This document shows, one piece after another, positions 25,213-33,813 of a stretch of DNA of 64,000 bases. The notes beneath the pieces were generated by a model. The model saw nothing but the letters and a program-made list of their open reading frames with translations. It did no database searches and was not told the DNA's origin. Within the stretch, counting starts at the first letter, position 1. Each line of letters starts with the position of its first letter. A program made the position numbers and the translations under genes. The DNA comes from an uncultured Anaerolineae bacterium (lineage in GTDB: Bacteria; Chloroflexota; Anaerolineae; Aggregatilineales; Phototrophicaceae): positions 1 through 64,000 of the forward strand of contig CALIEB010000005.1 in NCBI GenBank assembly GCA_938022205.1, given 5' to 3'.

Positions 25213-26520
25213 ATGTCTTCGTTCATGCGGTTACCTTTAGCGTTGTTGTTGATGTTCACCGTCCTGCTTGGCATGAGCAATGCCCAAGCCGCACCTTTCA
25301 CCCTTCAAGCTGATGAGACGTTACAACCCGCTGTTGCTGCGCTCTACACCGCGCAATACGGCACTGCACCCACTTTCGTCACCACTGATGCCGACTTGAT
25401 AGCAACAACCGACCGCACGCTGCTACCTGAGGACAGCGTCAGCGTGCCGCCGCACTTCTTGCCAGATGCCTTCTTCGTCGTGCGTTCGGAAAGCGCGTCA
25501 GCGTTCGTTGACTTCGCCATCTCGCCCGACGGACAGCAGACGCTCATTGATGCAGGTTTTCTGCCCGCTAGCGTGACCATCGTCGACCAAGTAGGCAACA
25601 CACTAGACATTCCCCAGCCGGTGCGCCGTGCGATTACGCCTTACAGCCTCGCAACCTATGTCATCTACGGCGTGGGCGCGGCGGATAGGTTGGTGGCGGG
25701 TGGTTATTTAGGCGCACGCACGCCCGAAGGCGCGGCACGCATGGAAGCTATAGACCCACGCTTCCCCGAGCTAAGCAGTTACGTGATGAACCAGCGCGAG
25801 ATCAATATCGAAGAGATTGCTAACCTCGCACCCGATGTCATCTTTGCCAGCGCGCGCTCGGCGTGGTTGGACACCGTCGCTGAACTAGGCATTCCCACCG
25901 TGCTATTTCAAGGCGAATCGCCCGAGCTGCTCAAGCAGTCGTTAACGCTGGCGGGGCAAATCTTCGGTCCCAACGCCGCTGCCCGCGCCGCCGCGTGGAT
26001 TGCTTACTACGACCGCGTGTTGTCGGCAGTGGTTGCGCAAACGTCAGGGCTAAGTGACGCGGAACGCCCGCGCGTTCTCGTCATCGGCACAGAGCCATTG
26101 CGCGTCATCAGCGGTGACATGTACCAGACCGACATCGTCGCTGCAGCTGGCGGGCAGTCCGTTAGCGCGGAGCTTAAAGGCTCTTGGAACGATGTCAACC
26201 TCGAGCAGGTTGTCCTTTGGGATCCAGACGTGATTATCATCGTGCCATATGGCAACGTGACCGTAGCTACCCTGACCGACAGCCCCGAGTGGCAAGTCAT
26301 CAAAGCAGTACAAGATGGTAAGGTCTACAAAATGCCCAGTTGGGTTGCCCCTTGGGATACGCCAGTGCCGGATTCCGTGTTGGGGATTATTTGGCTGGCG
26401 CAAAAGCTGTTCCCCGAGCGCATCGCGTTAGATTGCAGCGCAGAGGCCGTCACGTTCTTCAACGCCTTCTACGGCTACGATATCCCGCGCGATGACATCG
26501 CGGCTGTATGCGCCTCTTAA
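25213..26520 (+). CDS. ABC importer substrate-binding protein (iron-complex/cobalamin type) with an unusual N-terminal extension
   Basis: A 435-aa exported protein with a signal peptide (residues ~1-27, ending AQA). Residues ~130-430 are a class III (BtuF/FhuD-like) binding domain: RRAITPYSLATYVIYGVGAADRLVAGG, EINIEEIANLAPDVIFASA, VLVIGTEPLRVISGDMYQTDIVAAAGG. Between them, about 100 residues (~30-125) do not belong to that fold. The stretch FVDFAISPDGQQTLIDAGFLP resembles the C-terminal part of ModA/PstS-type (class II) binding proteins. AAGGAG precedes the ATG. The permease start overlaps its end by 13 bases. Confidence 0.85.
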   Translation: MSSFMRLPLALLLMFTVLLGMSNAQAAPFTLQADETLQPAVAALYTAQYGTAPTFVTTDADLIATTDRTLLPEDSVSVPPHFLPDAFFVVRSESASAFVDFAISPDGQQTLIDAGFLPASVTIVDQVGNTLDIPQPVRRAITPYSLATYVIYGVGAADRLVAGGYLGARTPEGAARMEAIDPRFPELSSYVMNQREINIEEIANLAPDVIFASARSAWLDTVAELGIPTVLFQGESPELLKQSLTLAGQIFGPNAAARAAAWIAYYDRVLSAVVAQTSGLSDAERPRVLVIGTEPLRVISGDMYQTDIVAAAGGQSVSAELKGSWNDVNLEQVVLWDPDVIIIVPYGNVTVATLTDSPEWQVIKAVQDGKVYKMPSWVAPWDTPVPDSVLGIIWLAQKLFPERIALDCSAEAVTFFNAFYGYDIPRDDIAAVCAS

Positions 26521-27560
26521 CCATGCGGCGTGTCTGGGCAGCAAGCGCACCCGCGCGCGCCGGAGACCTCCTTTACGCCGCGCTGCTCTTGCTGCCATTT
26601 GCCTTGATTATCGCCGCGCTTATGGTCGGCTTGTACACTATCAGCGTGGAAAACGTGCTGCGCGCGTTGCTCGCGCCGTTCTTCCCCGACCTCGCTAACG
26701 GGCTGACAACCACCGAACTCACGCTCGTGCAACGCATACGCCTGCCGCGCGTGCTGTCCGCCGCGCTTATCGGCGCAACGTTAGCCAGCACAGGGAGCGC
26801 ATTTCAAGGCATCTTCAAGAACCCGTTGGTAGACTCCAACCTGCTAGGCGTGACCTCTGGAGCGGGCTTCGGCGCGGCGTTAGCCCTGCTGCTCGGCGGT
26901 ACGACGCTGGTCGTGCAAGGCTTTGCCTTTGGCTTCGGGCTGCTAGCGGTGCTGCTCGCCTACGCCGGCAGCCGCATTTACAGCACCGCGCCGATGATTG
27001 TCCTGACACTCATGGGCATTCTCATTGGCTCTTTCTTCGGCTCGCTGACTTCGCTGATGAAATACGTTGCCGACCCGCTGAACACCTTGCCCGCTATCAC
27101 CTTCTGGTTGCTCGGAGGCTTGACCGGTGTCACATGGCAGAGCGTGCCGACACTCGCACTGCTCACCGTGTGCGGCAGCTTATTCCTGTGGTCAGTGCGC
27201 TGGCGGCTGAACATTCTCTCGCTGGGCGACACAGAAGCCACAACACTGGGCATGAACCCCAATCGGCTAAAGCTGGCTATTATCGTCTGCGCAACGCTGA
27301 TGACCGCCGCAGCGGTTGCGGTCGGCGGCGTGGTTGGCTGGGTCGGGCTTGTCATCCCACACGCCGGGCGCATCCTCGTCGGTCCCGACCACAAGCGGCT
27401 TATCCCGGTGTCGCTGGCACTAGGCGCGTCGTTCTTGCTGGTTATCGACACGCTCTCGCGCACGCTGCTCTCTACCGAAGTGCCGCTTGGCATTTTAACA
27501 GGCTTAGTCGGCGTACCGCTGCTCATCGTGCTGCTGCGCCGCAACCAAACAGGTTGGTGA
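26508..27560 (+). CDS. FecCD-type ABC permease
   Basis: A 350-aa membrane permease with about ten transmembrane helices. It has typical motifs of iron-siderophore/cobalamin importers: RLPRVLSAALIGATLASTGSAFQGIFKNPLVDSNLLGVTSGAGFG in the first half and VGWVGLVIPHAGRILVGPDHKRLIPVS near the end, where the ATPase docks. It overlaps the binding-protein gene by 13 bases and is followed after four bases by its ATPase. The substrate (iron chelate, cobalamin, heme or another metal complex) cannot be decided. Confidence 0.93.
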   Translation: MRLLTMRRVWAASAPARAGDLLYAALLLLPFALIIAALMVGLYTISVENVLRALLAPFFPDLANGLTTTELTLVQRIRLPRVLSAALIGATLASTGSAFQGIFKNPLVDSNLLGVTSGAGFGAALALLLGGTTLVVQGFAFGFGLLAVLLAYAGSRIYSTAPMIVLTLMGILIGSFFGSLTSLMKYVADPLNTLPAITFWLLGGLTGVTWQSVPTLALLTVCGSLFLWSVRWRLNILSLGDTEATTLGMNPNRLKLAIIVCATLMTAAAVAVGGVVGWVGLVIPHAGRILVGPDHKRLIPVSLALGASFLLVIDTLSRTLLSTEVPLGILTGLVGVPLLIVLLRRNQTGW

Positions 27561-27564
27561 CATC

Positions 27565-28353
27565 ATGTTGGTCGCAGAAAATATCACCTTTGCTTATGCT
27601 GCTGGCGCGCCCGTGCTGCAGGGCGTTTCGTTCACGTTGACACGCGGCGACATCCTTTACCTGCTAGGGCGCAACGGCTGTGGCAAGACCACGCTCATGC
27701 AATGCCTAAGTGGCGCGCTCAAGCCCGCCAGCGGCAGCGTGACGTTCGACGGCAAAGACCTTTTCGCCTATACGCCCCAAGAGCGCGCGCAGCGCATCGG
27801 GCTTATCCCCCAGCTGCACAGCCCAGTCTTTGCGTACACCGTACATGAGCTTGTGCTGATGGGGCGTGCGCCGCACATGGGCTTATTTGGCACGCCGAGC
27901 AAAGCCGACCACGCTGTTGCAGAAAGCGCGCTTGACAGCGTTGGGCTAGCTCACTACCGCAACCGCCCTTACACCCAGCTCAGCGGCGGCGAGCGGCAGC
28001 TCGTGCTAATTGCGCGGGGCTTGGCGCAGCAGTGCCGCGTGCTGCTCATGGACGAACCCGACGCGCACCTCGATTTGCACAATCAGCAGAAAGTCATGGC
28101 GATTGTACAGAAGCTCACGCGTGAGGGCTTGTCGTTTATCATCACGTCACACATTCCCAACAACGCGCTGTTCTACGCTCGGCAGGTGCTGTTGATGAAA
28201 GCCGGGCGCGTGCTAACCACTGGTGACCCCGCGCAAACGCTCACAGAGCCTCTGTTGTCAGAAGCGTATGAGATGGACACCGAAGTGCTGTACGACACGC
28301 GCGGTACGGTGCGGGTTGCTCGTGCTGTGCTGCCCAAAAGGTGGCAGGCATGA
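27565..28353 (+). CDS. FecE/BtuD-type ABC ATPase
   Basis: A 262-aa ATPase with Walker A GRNGCGKTT (~34-42), Q-loop region RIGLIPQLH, signature LSGGERQLVLIARGLAQQ and Walker B VLLMDEPDAHLDLHNQ. It powers the upstream permease. Its stop overlaps the next ATG (ATGA), so the following NTPase gene is translationally coupled. Confidence 0.93.
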   Translation: MLVAENITFAYAAGAPVLQGVSFTLTRGDILYLLGRNGCGKTTLMQCLSGALKPASGSVTFDGKDLFAYTPQERAQRIGLIPQLHSPVFAYTVHELVLMGRAPHMGLFGTPSKADHAVAESALDSVGLAHYRNRPYTQLSGGERQLVLIARGLAQQCRVLLMDEPDAHLDLHNQQKVMAIVQKLTREGLSFIITSHIPNNALFYARQVLLMKAGRVLTTGDPAQTLTEPLLSEAYEMDTEVLYDTRGTVRVARAVLPKRWQA

Positions 28354-28880
28354 CGCGCACGCCGACGCAGGTTTGGGCGGAGTACGCCCAGGCACAAGGT
28401 CAACGGCTCGTCATCAGCGGCGCGATTGGCGCGGGCAAAACGACGTGGTGCAGCAGCCTCGTCGCACATGTGCGTCAGCAAGGCAAACAAGTGGCGGGAC
28501 TGCTCTCAACGGGCGTTTTTGTCGACGGGCAAAAGGTTGCGATCGACCTGCTCGACTTAAGCAGCAACACCCAACGGCGGTTGGCAACGCGCCGCACCGC
28601 GCCAGATGCCACATCGCCCACGCCCAATTGGCAGTTCGACGCATCAACCTTAGCATGGGGCGACGACGTGCTGCGCGCCGTCGAACGCTGCGACCTGCTC
28701 GTTATCGACGAGCTGGGCCCGCTGGAGCTAACGTACCAGCAAGGCTGGCAGCATGCGCTAACTCTGCTTGAGCGGCGTGCGTACCGGCTGGCGTGTGTTG
28801 TGGTGCGGCGTTCGCTGCTCGGCGCGTTCTTGGGCATTTTTGCCGACGCAATCACCTTAGAAATCACGAGTGCCTCGTAA
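28350..28880 (+). CDS. THEP1-like nucleoside-triphosphatase
   Basis: A 176-aa P-loop NTPase resembling the THEP1/NTPase-1 family. Walker A is SGAIGAGKTT (~23-32) and Walker B is DLLVIDELGPLEL. The ATG at 28350 overlaps the stop of the ATPase gene, so it belongs to the importer operon. Family members hydrolyse several NTPs in vitro and their cellular role is unclear. The consistent coupling to a metal/cofactor importer here suggests a link to cofactor or nucleotide-linked metal uptake, which is inference. Confidence 0.75.
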   Translation: MTRTPTQVWAEYAQAQGQRLVISGAIGAGKTTWCSSLVAHVRQQGKQVAGLLSTGVFVDGQKVAIDLLDLSSNTQRRLATRRTAPDATSPTPNWQFDASTLAWGDDVLRAVERCDLLVIDELGPLELTYQQGWQHALTLLERRAYRLACVVVRRSLLGAFLGIFADAITLEITSAS

Positions 28881-28954
28881 GCTGCTATGGCACAATCCTA
28901 TAGCCAAGCGCAAGCGCACCGATTACAATAGCCCACGCTACGAGGAGGCAGATT

Positions 28955-29671
28955 ATGGCACAACCACCCCAATCTCTCACACAAGCCCAGTTTATCCAAG
29001 CCGTTGACCACGTCATCAACGAGCGTAAGACCATCAAAGTTCTGCGCGCCGTCGACGAGTGCGCCGACTTCAGCGACGCGCAGCAGCAAGCAATGCGCGA
29101 CATCTTGCAAGCGATCTTGCCTGTGGCGGGCATGGCTCCCTTTCACAGAGTCGCGCACAAAACACACACGCAAGGCGCGCTAAGTTCACCCGTACCTTGG
29201 CGGTTCTACGTGCTGGAAAAGCCCGCCTGCTGCGCGGTGCTGCGCCACATCCAAACGCAGGCAGCGACACAACCCGACAGCGCGTGGGCGCGCGCGTTAG
29301 AGAGCAAAGTTCCCAAGCTGCTGGCGGGCGCGGGCGCGCTGGTGCTGGTCACATGGCTGCCTGACCCCAGCGAGAACGGCGGGCAGCCCGCACTCAGCGA
29401 GAACAACGTTGAGCATATTGCCGCCGCCTCTGCTGCTGTACAAAACTTGCTGCTGGCAGCTGAAGCGCGCGGGCTATACACCTATTGGGCGACAGGCGGC
29501 ATCCTCAAAGAAGCGTTCATGCTGGCCCATTTGGGCATCGCCCCTTCGGAACGGCTGTTGGGGGCGATTTACCTCGCGCCGCAAGACATGCCGCACGAAG
29601 CACTCGAGGGCGGCGCACTGCGCGACAAGCGCGGTGACCTCAACACGTGGTGTCGCTGGCTAGAGCTTTAG
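28955..29671 (+). CDS. Nitroreductase family flavoprotein
   Basis: A 238-aa FMN-binding nitroreductase-like protein. It shows the RKT..VL opening helix, the APFHRVAHK and PVPWRFYVLE segment, the central AAASAAVQNLLLAAEARGLYTYW helix and the C-terminal LGIAPSERLLGAIYLA strand. The family transfers hydride from NAD(P)H to a range of acceptors. The substrate is unknown. GAGGAGG lies five bases before the ATG. There is a 74-base gap from the THEP1-like gene. Confidence 0.75.
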   Translation: MAQPPQSLTQAQFIQAVDHVINERKTIKVLRAVDECADFSDAQQQAMRDILQAILPVAGMAPFHRVAHKTHTQGALSSPVPWRFYVLEKPACCAVLRHIQTQAATQPDSAWARALESKVPKLLAGAGALVLVTWLPDPSENGGQPALSENNVEHIAAASAAVQNLLLAAEARGLYTYWATGGILKEAFMLAHLGIAPSERLLGAIYLAPQDMPHEALEGGALRDKRGDLNTWCRWLEL

Positions 29672-29702
29672 CGTAAATAGGCAAGACAGAAAAGGAGCTG
29701 CT

Positions 29703-30113
29703 ATGTCCGTCGTCATCCCAGAAGAACGCAAAGACTTGCTCGAACGCCCGATTGTTGCCACGCTGGTGACGCTTATGCCCGACCACCAGCCACAAGCCAC
29801 GCCGGTTTGGTTCAACTACGATGGCGAGCGCATCTGGGTCAACACAGCGCGCGGGCGACAGAAGGACAAGAACATGCGCGCGCGCCCACAGGTCACGCTG
29901 CTGGTGATTGACCCCGACAACCCCTATCGCTGGATGGAGGTGCGCGGTCACGTCAGCGAAATAACTGAAGAGGGCGCAGTCGACCACATCAGCCTGCTTG
30001 CCAAGCGTTACGTGGGGCGTGATGACTATTACGCCAACATGCCCGAACAACGCCACAAAGAGACCCGCGTCATCTACAAAATTACGCCCGACAAAGTGCT
30101 ATCCAACGGTTAG
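29703..30113 (+). CDS. PPOX-class (F420/FMN-dependent) oxidoreductase
   Basis: A 136-aa split-beta-barrel flavin/F420-binding protein: RPIVATLVTLMPDHQPQATPVWFNYDGERIWVNTARGRQKDKNMRARPQVTLLVID is the pyridoxamine-oxidase-like core. Single-domain proteins of this size are usually F420- or FMN-dependent reductases of unknown substrate. AAAGGAG precedes the ATG. Its last 15 bases overlap the end of the opposite-strand ATPase gene. Confidence 0.8.
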   Translation: MSVVIPEERKDLLERPIVATLVTLMPDHQPQATPVWFNYDGERIWVNTARGRQKDKNMRARPQVTLLVIDPDNPYRWMEVRGHVSEITEEGAVDHISLLAKRYVGRDDYYANMPEQRHKETRVIYKITPDKVLSNG

Positions 30114-31121
30114 CCCACGCAGCGTGGTGATGAGCTGTGGCAAGCTGTCGCAGCGGCGCGCGTGTCCCCCCATTTCCACCAGCCAAAATGGGCTAGCACC
30201 GCGTTCGACGCGCACCAACGGCACGTTATTAGCGCGCGTTGTCGCCACGTCAAAGCGTTCGCGCTCCAACGCCCGCCGCGTCCAGAAGCGCGCCACGCTG
30301 TCCTCGCCTTCGAGGACAACTTGCTGTGTGGCGGGTGCGGTTGTCTTAAACGCGCCGGTGTAGGCATCAAACTGCACGCCGCTGCTGGCAAACGCTGCCT
30401 CAAAGCCACCGTTTAGCACCAACTCTTCCGGCATACCCGTTTGCAAGATGCCGCCATACGGCAGCAACCAAATGCGGTCTGCCCAACGCAGCGCAAGGTC
30501 AAGGTCATGCGTCGAGAGCAACACCGTACGCCCGCTGTGTTGTGCTAGCCGCCGCAGAAGCTGCATGCTCTCCACGCGGCGCGGCAAATCAAGAAACGCC
30601 GTCGGCTCGTCTAAAATTAACACGCTTGGTTCTTGCGCTAACGCTCGCGCGATGAACACTTTCTGTCGTTCGCCGTCACTGAGCGTGTTGAAACGACGCG
30701 CTGCCAAATCCTGCGCGTCCAATTGCGCCAACGCCCACGCCACAACCTCGCGGTCGTGCGCCGACAGCCTGCCTAACCAGCCCGTATACGGATAACGCCC
30801 CATCGCTACTAACGCCCAAGCCGTCAACAACCCCACGTCGACGCGCTGGGTCAGCACAACGCCCAACGCCCGCGCGCGTGCCTGCACGCTCATGGCGTGA
30901 AGGTCTTGTCCGTAAAGCAGCACGCGCCCACTCAGGCTGGGCTGCATAGCAGCAATCGTGCGCAGCAGCGTCGACTTGCCCGCGCCGTTCGGGCCAATCA
31001 GGCACACCAGCTCACCCGCATGCAGCACCTCGCGTACGGGCTGCACGACCGTAACAGTTTGGCGCGGCGAACGATAGCCCGCCGCCACATCTTCGAGAAC
31101 TAAGATCGGTTGCTTGTTCAT
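30099..31121 (-). CDS. btuD: Cobalamin-type ABC importer ATPase (BtuD-like) with C-terminal extension
   Basis: A 340-aa ATPase. Walker A GPNGAGKSTLL (~43-53), signature LSDGERQKVFIARALAQ and Walker B VLILDEPTAFLDLP are present. The catalytic core ends near residue 255. The remaining ~85 residues (FKTTAPATQQVVLEGEDSVARF..., ending LPQLITTLRGLTVG) form an extra alpha/beta domain not needed for ATPase function. The operon is led by a cobalamin riboswitch, so the transported substrate is most likely vitamin B12 or a corrinoid. Its start overlaps the permease stop by four bases. Confidence 0.87.
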   Translation of the reverse strand: MNKQPILVLEDVAAGYRSPRQTVTVVQPVREVLHAGELVCLIGPNGAGKSTLLRTIAAMQPSLSGRVLLYGQDLHAMSVQARARALGVVLTQRVDVGLLTAWALVAMGRYPYTGWLGRLSAHDREVVAWALAQLDAQDLAARRFNTLSDGERQKVFIARALAQEPSVLILDEPTAFLDLPRRVESMQLLRRLAQHSGRTVLLSTHDLDLALRWADRIWLLPYGGILQTGMPEELVLNGGFEAAFASSGVQFDAYTGAFKTTAPATQQVVLEGEDSVARFWTRRALERERFDVATTRANNVPLVRVERGASPFWLVEMGGHARRCDSLPQLITTLRGLTVG

Positions 31122-32158
31122 GAGGAAAAGGCATCCTTCATCTGTTCACGTCGGCTGAGAATCACCCAAATCACGACCGGCGCGCCCATAAACGCTGTGA
31201 CGGCGTTCAAAGGCAAAATAATCGCGCTGTTTGGCACGCTGGCGAAGAGTGCTGCCGCCAACGCGACAAGCGCGCCCACGATTGCCGCAGACGGAATGAG
31301 CAGGCGGTGGTCTGCGCTGCCGAAGAGCGCGCGGCAAACGTGCGGCACGGCAATGCCAATAAAGCCAATCGGACCGCAGAACGCCGTCACCGTGCCAGCC
31401 AAGACCGCCGTCAGCGCGATGACGCTCAAGCGCAGGCGGCGCGTTTGCACACCCATCGTCTGCGCGTAGGCTTCACCGAGCAGCAGCGCGTTCAAGCCCT
31501 TGCTAAGCGTGAACGACGCGACTATCGCCAGCAGCAACACCGGCGCGACAACCGCCATCTGCGAGCCTGTCACACCGCTAAAGCTGCCAAACGTCCAGCT
31601 AATGTAGGCTTGAATGCGCTCGGGAATGCTGAAATAGAGCAGCAAGCTGACCGCTGCGGAGGTCATGTAGCTGAAGAGCAACCCCAAAATAAGCAAGGTC
31701 ATGCCGCTAGCGACCATGCGCGCCGCCACCAGCACCACCAGCAGCACGAACAATGCGCCCGCGCTGGCGGCTGTGATAATCCCCAAATCGCCCAGCAACC
31801 CCGACCCCGTCACAAACGACGCGGTGACCGCTGTTGATGATAGCACGACCAACGCCACGCCGAGACTTGCGCCGGAGCTAACGCCCAAGATAAAGGGGTC
31901 AGCGAGTGGGTTGCGAAAGAGCGTTTGCATGAGCAATCCCCCCACGCTTAACGCCGCGCCCGCCAACACTGCCGTTAACGCTTGCGGCAAACGCAGCTCC
32001 AGCACAATCGTTTTCCACACCGCACGGCTAGCGTCACCGCCTAGCAGCACCGCCAACACGTCCTGTGGGGGAATTGCCACTGACCCCAACGCTAGACGCA
32101 GCACAAACAAGCCCAGCAAGAGCGCGACAATTCCCACCAACAGGAGCGTGTGTTTCAT
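31118..32158 (-). CDS. btuC: Cobalamin-type ABC permease (BtuC-like)
   Basis: A 346-aa FecCD-family permease with about ten transmembrane helices. Key motifs are LRLPQALTAVLAGAALSVGGLLMQTLFRNPLADPFILGVSSGASLG and FCGPIGFIGIAVPHVCRALFGSADHRLLIPSAAIVGA. It sits between the binding protein (nine bases upstream) and the ATPase (overlap four bases). Corrinoid specificity is inferred from the riboswitch in the leader, not from the permease itself. Confidence 0.9.
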   Translation of the reverse strand: MKHTLLLVGIVALLLGLFVLRLALGSVAIPPQDVLAVLLGGDASRAVWKTIVLELRLPQALTAVLAGAALSVGGLLMQTLFRNPLADPFILGVSSGASLGVALVVLSSTAVTASFVTGSGLLGDLGIITAASAGALFVLLVVLVAARMVASGMTLLILGLLFSYMTSAAVSLLLYFSIPERIQAYISWTFGSFSGVTGSQMAVVAPVLLLAIVASFTLSKGLNALLLGEAYAQTMGVQTRRLRLSVIALTAVLAGTVTAFCGPIGFIGIAVPHVCRALFGSADHRLLIPSAAIVGALVALAAALFASVPNSAIILPLNAVTAFMGAPVVIWVILSRREQMKDAFSS

Positions 32159-32167
32159 GGCGTGCGC

Positions 32168-33361
32168 TTATTCGCCGCTAGCCAGCCGGCGATAGTACAC
32201 AAAGGTGTGGTCAGGCATGAGGTCTGGGTGGAAGATTGCCACCAAGTCCGCCAAAATCAGGTCGGGGTTAGCAACGCCGCTTTCAAAGTAGTCATTGCCG
32301 CCGTTGGCGTTCATGCGAGCGTTGTTGTTCCACACGTTGCCCAGCGTGACCGCACGGAACTGCGCAAAGCGCGCGTCCTCGTTGAGCATGTCCGCCTGCG
32401 TTGTCCAGAATTGGTTGGCATTCACCCAAAACTCCGCCTCTGCGCCGCGCTCCAGCACGACCTCGATGTCAAGCGGCACGCTCGTGCCTTCGAGGTCGCT
32501 GAACAAGAAGTCCGCGCCAGCGTCGGCAAGGAGCTGCGCGACCGTGCTGCTGCCAGCCGGCATGTACCACGTGCCAGAGAACGGGCTAGCGGCAATCGTC
32601 GTGGGGCGCGTTTCAACGTTGGCGGTTAACGCGCGCAGGGCTTCATAGCGTTCAGCAACGCCGTCGAACACCGCGTTGGCTTGCGCTTCTGTGTTGAAGA
32701 AGAGCGCGATGTACTTGCCCCATTCCGCCTGCCCCAGCGGCGAAGTGTCGGTGTAATCGGCGTTTAGGACCGCCGGAACGCCTACCGCCTGCAGTTCGCT
32801 GAGCGTCGTGCCGCCGGCAAAATATTGTTGCGCCATGACAAGGTCAGCGTCCACCGCTAGCAGAGCTTCGGCGTTGATGCTGCCCATGCCGCCGCCGCCC
32901 ACCTCAGCGGTTTCGCCCGCCGCCACGCGCGCTAGCACCGCTTCGCTGCTGACGTACATCGCGGTATCAATGCCCACCAAGCGGTCAAGCACGCCCTGCG
33001 TCTCGAGATACGGCAAAATCGTCGTTGACATGCTGACAAAACGCTGCACGGGAATCTCGATGGTCGTCAGATCTTGGTATTCGCTCGGAACAGGCGTGCC
33101 ACATTGCACGAGCAGGTAGACCATCGGCTCTTCTGCACCCGCCCAAGGCAGCATCTCCACTATCTTGTAGTGGTTGAAATAGGTCACGCTAAACTTTTCG
33201 GAATACTGCACCTCAACCTTGTCGGGAAAGTAATCCACCGTCGGGTCAAAGTCAGCAACACAGCTGTCACTCAGATTGGCTTCTAATGTCGGCGCGCCCT
33301 GCGCCCACGCAACTGTCGTCAGCCATAGGCACAACAACAGCACAAACATGCGCTTGGTCAT
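32168..33361 (-). CDS. btuF: Cobalamin-type ABC substrate-binding protein (BtuF-like)
   Basis: A 397-aa exported binding protein with a signal peptide (MTKRMFVLLLCLWLTTVAWA). It has a class III periplasmic-binding fold: YFNHYKIVEMLPWAGAEEPMVYLLVQCGTP, DRLVGIDTAMYV, INAEALLAVDADLVMAQQYFAG and AEFWVNANQFWT. There is no obvious lipobox after the signal. It is the first gene behind the cobalamin riboswitch, and this is the best evidence for its ligand. Confidence 0.87.
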   Translation of the reverse strand: MTKRMFVLLLCLWLTTVAWAQGAPTLEANLSDSCVADFDPTVDYFPDKVEVQYSEKFSVTYFNHYKIVEMLPWAGAEEPMVYLLVQCGTPVPSEYQDLTTIEIPVQRFVSMSTTILPYLETQGVLDRLVGIDTAMYVSSEAVLARVAAGETAEVGGGGMGSINAEALLAVDADLVMAQQYFAGGTTLSELQAVGVPAVLNADYTDTSPLGQAEWGKYIALFFNTEAQANAVFDGVAERYEALRALTANVETRPTTIAASPFSGTWYMPAGSSTVAQLLADAGADFLFSDLEGTSVPLDIEVVLERGAEAEFWVNANQFWTTQADMLNEDARFAQFRAVTLGNVWNNNARMNANGGNDYFESGVANPDLILADLVAIFHPDLMPDHTFVYYRRLASGE

Positions 33362-33401
33362 TGGGAAATCCTCACTTTCGAATAAGCCTAATAAACAAGA
33401 A

Positions 33402-33430
33402 AGCCCGCTCCTTCAGCAAAGAGACGGGCT
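33402..33430 (-). terminator. Expression-platform terminator of the cobalamin riboswitch
   Basis: On the minus strand AGCCCG...CGGGCT, extended by a bulged CTC/GAG, closes a hairpin followed by TTCTTGTTTATT. It lies between the aptamer and the btuF start, as expected of a transcription-terminating OFF switch. Confidence 0.7.
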
Positions 33431-33439
33431 AGACGTACT

Positions 33440-33615
33440 CCAAAATACGTTGCGCGCTTGTTCTCCTTTCTCCACGAAGGCATGTGACAAGCTAGACATG
33501 AAGGTAAGCGATCGGGCTTCGAGGTCAGAGCCTCGTTACCGTTGCGGGACAGCGTCGGACTTTCACCGAACTTCCCTTACACATTCACGCGAAGCAGGCG
33601 TATGGCTTTTTTAAC
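33440..33615 (-). promoter_or_regulatory. Cobalamin (B12) riboswitch
   Basis: On the minus strand the hallmark core is present at 33534-33577: an AGGGAA segment, CGGTGAAAGTCCG, then the GCTGTCCCGCAACGGTAA element. A B12-box-like segment (AGCCCGAT...ACCTTCATG) follows at about 33490-33520. The aptamer precedes a terminator hairpin and the btuFCD-type operon. This is a classic cobalamin riboswitch layout. Limits are approximate. Confidence 0.88.
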
Positions 33616-33627
33616 TTACGCAGCGCA

Positions 33628-33697
33628 TCATCCATGGGGAGATGACGCATCACCCTCTTGTTGGCGATTGACAGCCCCCATGTTTGCTGCCAATCGT
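33628..33697 (-). other. Two extra hairpins in the btu leader, upstream of the aptamer
   Basis: Minus-strand hairpin 1 has arms at 33687-33696 and 33667-33676 (GATTGGCAGC with GCTGTCAATC, one wobble). Hairpin 2 pairs GCGTCATC with GATGATGC around 33629-33653 (one wobble). Both lie downstream of the likely promoter (TTGCGT, 18-base spacer, TAATGT at about 33712-33740) and before the riboswitch. They are not part of the usual cobalamin aptamer and have no assigned function. Confidence 0.4.
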
Positions 33698-33785
33698 CCA
33701 TGATATTACATTAGCATAAAGCTGCCCTCCGACGCAACAGGGAAAATGCACAGTTTTCGCGTACGCTGCTGTCGGCAACAAACCC

Positions 33786-33813
33786 TTGTCGCAAGATTAT
33801 TTTTTGATACAAT
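33786..33813 (+). promoter_or_regulatory. Promoter of the first COG0523 transcription unit
   Basis: TTGTCG (33786-33791) and TACAAT (33808-33813) with a 16-base spacer. The -10 box lies inside the first of two tandem operator dyads. Confidence 0.55.
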
